Source: Cocleimonas sp.
GTDB lineage: Bacteria; Pseudomonadota; Gammaproteobacteria; Thiotrichales; Thiotrichaceae
Direction of reading: 5' to 3'
DNA length: 7,983 nucleotides
Assembly (NCBI GenBank): GCA_023145485.1
Contig: JAGLDT010000143.1
Location: 1 to 7,983, forward strand
Shown: piece by piece, positions 6,644 to 7,983 of the stretch
Layout of the letters: every line of letters begins with the position of its first letter
How positions within the stretch are numbered: position 1 is the first letter of the stretch
Made by a program: the position numbers and the translations under genes
The notes under the pieces: model-generated
Seen by the model: only the letters and a program-made list of their open reading frames with translations
Database searches by the model: none
Told to the model about the DNA's origin: nothing

Positions 6644-6678
6644 GTAACAAATCTACGCATTTTGTGACGATTTTTTTT
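6644..6678 (+). terminator. Possible weak intrinsic terminator after nirJ
   Basis: Ten bases past the nirJ stop, GTAACAAA (6644-6651) pairs with TTTGTGAC (6661-6668) with one A-G mismatch around a 9-base loop. Eight T follow at 6671-6678. The position and T run fit a terminator, but the stem is short and AT-rich. Confidence 0.5.
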
Positions 6679-6721
6679 CTTCTGGCTTGAGTTATCTGAT
6701 GAGGAGTGCCGTTACTCTCAG

Positions 6722-6782
6722 CTCTCAGCAACAACTGAGATGATTTAAGCTTAAATTGGTAGCCGTATTGTTGCCTTGAGAG
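6722..6782. repeat. Bulged stem-loop with an inner palindrome between convergent genes
   Basis: CTCTCA plus GCAACAA (6722-6734) pairs with TTGTTGC plus TGAGAG (6768-6774 and 6777-6782): 13 bp with a two-base CT bulge on the right arm. The loop contains a perfect 14-bp palindrome, ATTTAAGCTTAAAT, at 6743-6756. A competing smaller hairpin, TCTCAG (6723-6728) with CTGAGA (6735-6740), is also possible. No T run follows on either strand. It lies between the 3' ends of nirJ and the antiporter gene and may serve as a 3'-end structure for either transcript. Confidence 0.6.
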
Positions 6783-6814
6783 TTGATGTGTTAATTATAT
6801 TTCAATCTTTTGTC

Positions 6815-7983
6815 TTAGACTTGAACCATGCCCTCAAACTCATATTCTTGTTGTCGTTGCATCCATTTCTTTTGTTGTTCCTTATCAATACCTTGTTTAT
6901 TGAGTACGGTGACGGCGGTATCAAGGCCTCGTGGGAAGCTTTGTTCAAGAATGGCAGTCATTCCTAATGCGGAAAAGCGTTTTCTTTCCATTTCATTTTT
7001 AACGGAAACGAAGAGTGATAAGTTGGGATAGCGTTGTTTTACGATGGGGGCAAGTTCTTGAGCAATGAGATAATCAGTAAAGGTAATGACAATCATTTTA
7101 GCTTGCGCTAATTTAATGGTATCCATAAGGCGCAGATCGGTGGCGTCACCAAAGCCTACTAAATAACCTTTGGTACAGGCTCCTACAAAACAGTCATGAT
7201 CAACTTCAATACCACGATAACTAATACCGTAATTATTGAGACCATCGGCAACCCGTTGTCCTACGTCGCCCATGCCAATAATGATGACAGAGGCATCTTT
7301 GCTTTCCTGAATATTTTGTTGTTTTTGTTCTTCTTTCCAGCTTTTATCAGCCCGATATTCTGATATTTTCTTGCCTAAAGCGACGGCTAACGGTGTGAGT
7401 ACCATGCTACCTGCAACAGCACTAATTAAAATGGAGGCTTTTTCACTGCCCAAAGCGGTTTGTAGCGCGGGCATAGCAAAAATAACAAAGGCAAATTCAC
7501 TGCCTTGTGCAAGTAAAATACCCATCGAAAAGGCGCTGGTTCTTGGTGTTTTTAATAGTCTGGCTGCTGCGTAGATTAGCACCATCTTAATTAGCATTAA
7601 TAACACGGCAATATAAATAATTTTCCACCAATCAGTCAAAATAACATCTACATTTAATGACATGCCGACGCTAATAAAGAAAAAGCCGAGTAATAAGCCT
7701 CTGAAGGGATTGATTTCTGTTTGAATTAAATGTCGGTAGGGGGTTTCTGAAATAATCATGCCGGCTAGAAAGGCGCCTAATGTGAGTGACAAACCCAACA
7801 CACCTGTTGCTGTTGCGGTGGCTAATACGATAAGCAATGCAACGGCAGTGAATATTTCATTATCTTTTAGTTTGGCGATCAACTTGAATAACGGGCCAAT
7901 CAGATAACGCCCAATTAAAATAGCGGTGATAAAAGCAGCCAAAGCTTTGAGTGCAGCAAAACCAATGACACTGCTTAATGAGC
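6815..7983 (-). CDS. KefB/KefC-type cation:proton antiporter (CPA2 family), 5' end beyond the window
   Basis: This is an inner-membrane monovalent cation:proton antiporter, probably for potassium efflux. The frame stays open through the right edge. A TTG at 7942 lies inside family sequence, and 13 more codons upstream (reading SLSSVIGFAALKA) continue it, so the true start is outside the window. The 388 visible residues show several membrane helices (about 1-205), with the family's HLIQTEINPFRGLLLGFFFI and VGMSL stretch and LLAQGSEFAFV. A cytoplasmic nucleotide-binding RCK/TrkA-N domain follows (about 231-345), with the glycine motif IIGMGDVGQRVADG and GDATD. Full-length members have about 550-650 residues, so roughly 35-40% is missing. 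After the RCK domain only a short polar, Gln-rich tail follows, with no TrkA-C domain. Kef, YbaL and RosB-like subtypes cannot be separated with the N-terminus absent. It converges on nirJ across a 181-bp gap. Confidence 0.93.
   Translation of the reverse strand, partial: SLSSVIGFAALKALAAFITAILIGRYLIGPLFKLIAKLKDNEIFTAVALLIVLATATATGVLGLSLTLGAFLAGMIISETPYRHLIQTEINPFRGLLLGFFFISVGMSLNVDVILTDWWKIIYIAVLLMLIKMVLIYAAARLLKTPRTSAFSMGILLAQGSEFAFVIFAMPALQTALGSEKASILISAVAGSMVLTPLAVALGKKISEYRADKSWKEEQKQQNIQESKDASVIIIGMGDVGQRVADGLNNYGISYRGIEVDHDCFVGACTKGYLVGFGDATDLRLMDTIKLAQAKMIVITFTDYLIAQELAPIVKQRYPNLSLFVSVKNEMERKRFSALGMTAILEQSFPRGLDTAVTVLNKQGIDKEQQKKWMQRQQEYEFEGMVQV

Noticed and set aside
6776..7031. Small + strand open frames over the antiporter gene
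   Set aside because: They lie opposite well-conserved RCK-domain coding sequence on the - strand and have no recognisable protein features.
7940..7942. TTG as the start of the antiporter gene
   Set aside because: The same frame continues upstream with family-like sequence to the window edge, so the gene is truncated, not started, here.

Overview
The window looks like chromosomal DNA from an AT-rich gammaproteobacterium. The bacterial-type AhcY with its internal insertion, the metK-ahcY-metF grouping and the NirH/NirJ heme d1 proteins all fit a facultatively denitrifying or sulfur-oxidising member, possibly of the Thiotrichales/Beggiatoaceae. That lineage call is an inference from protein style and base composition, not from a marker gene.

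Left part (1-2833, all + strand): a one-carbon / activated-methyl cycle block. It holds the 3' end of metK (S-adenosylmethionine synthase), complete ahcY (S-adenosylhomocysteine hydrolase) and metF (5,10-methylenetetrahydrofolate reductase). MetK makes SAM, AhcY clears the SAH left after methylation, and MetF supplies the methyl group for remaking methionine. The two gaps hold strong inverted repeats: a duplicated-arm hairpin before ahcY, and a palindrome plus a terminator-like hairpin before metF.

Middle part (2898-4614): a small two-helix membrane protein with a GTG start (DUF6868-like) on the + strand. It overlaps tail-to-tail by 41 bp with a secreted S1C (Deg/HtrA) serine protease on the - strand. 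A 258-bp gap without a gene (4615-4872) then separates the protease from the divergent nir genes.

Right part (4873-6633): a two-gene unit for heme d1, the cofactor of cytochrome cd1 nitrite reductase. It encodes one AsnC/Lrp-like siroheme decarboxylase subunit (NirH-like) and the radical SAM enzyme NirJ. The usual partners nirD, nirL, nirG, nirF, nirE, nirN and nirS do not flank this pair inside the window. A convergent gap with a possible nirJ terminator and a bulged stem-loop (6634-6814) leads to the 3' two thirds or so of a KefB/KefC-type cation:proton antiporter on the - strand, cut by the right edge.

No tRNA, rRNA, CRISPR array, insertion sequence or phage gene was seen. No clearly new multi-gene system is visible. 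The items most worth a second look are the isolated nirHJ pair and the structured intergenic elements in the SAM-cycle block and after nirJ.
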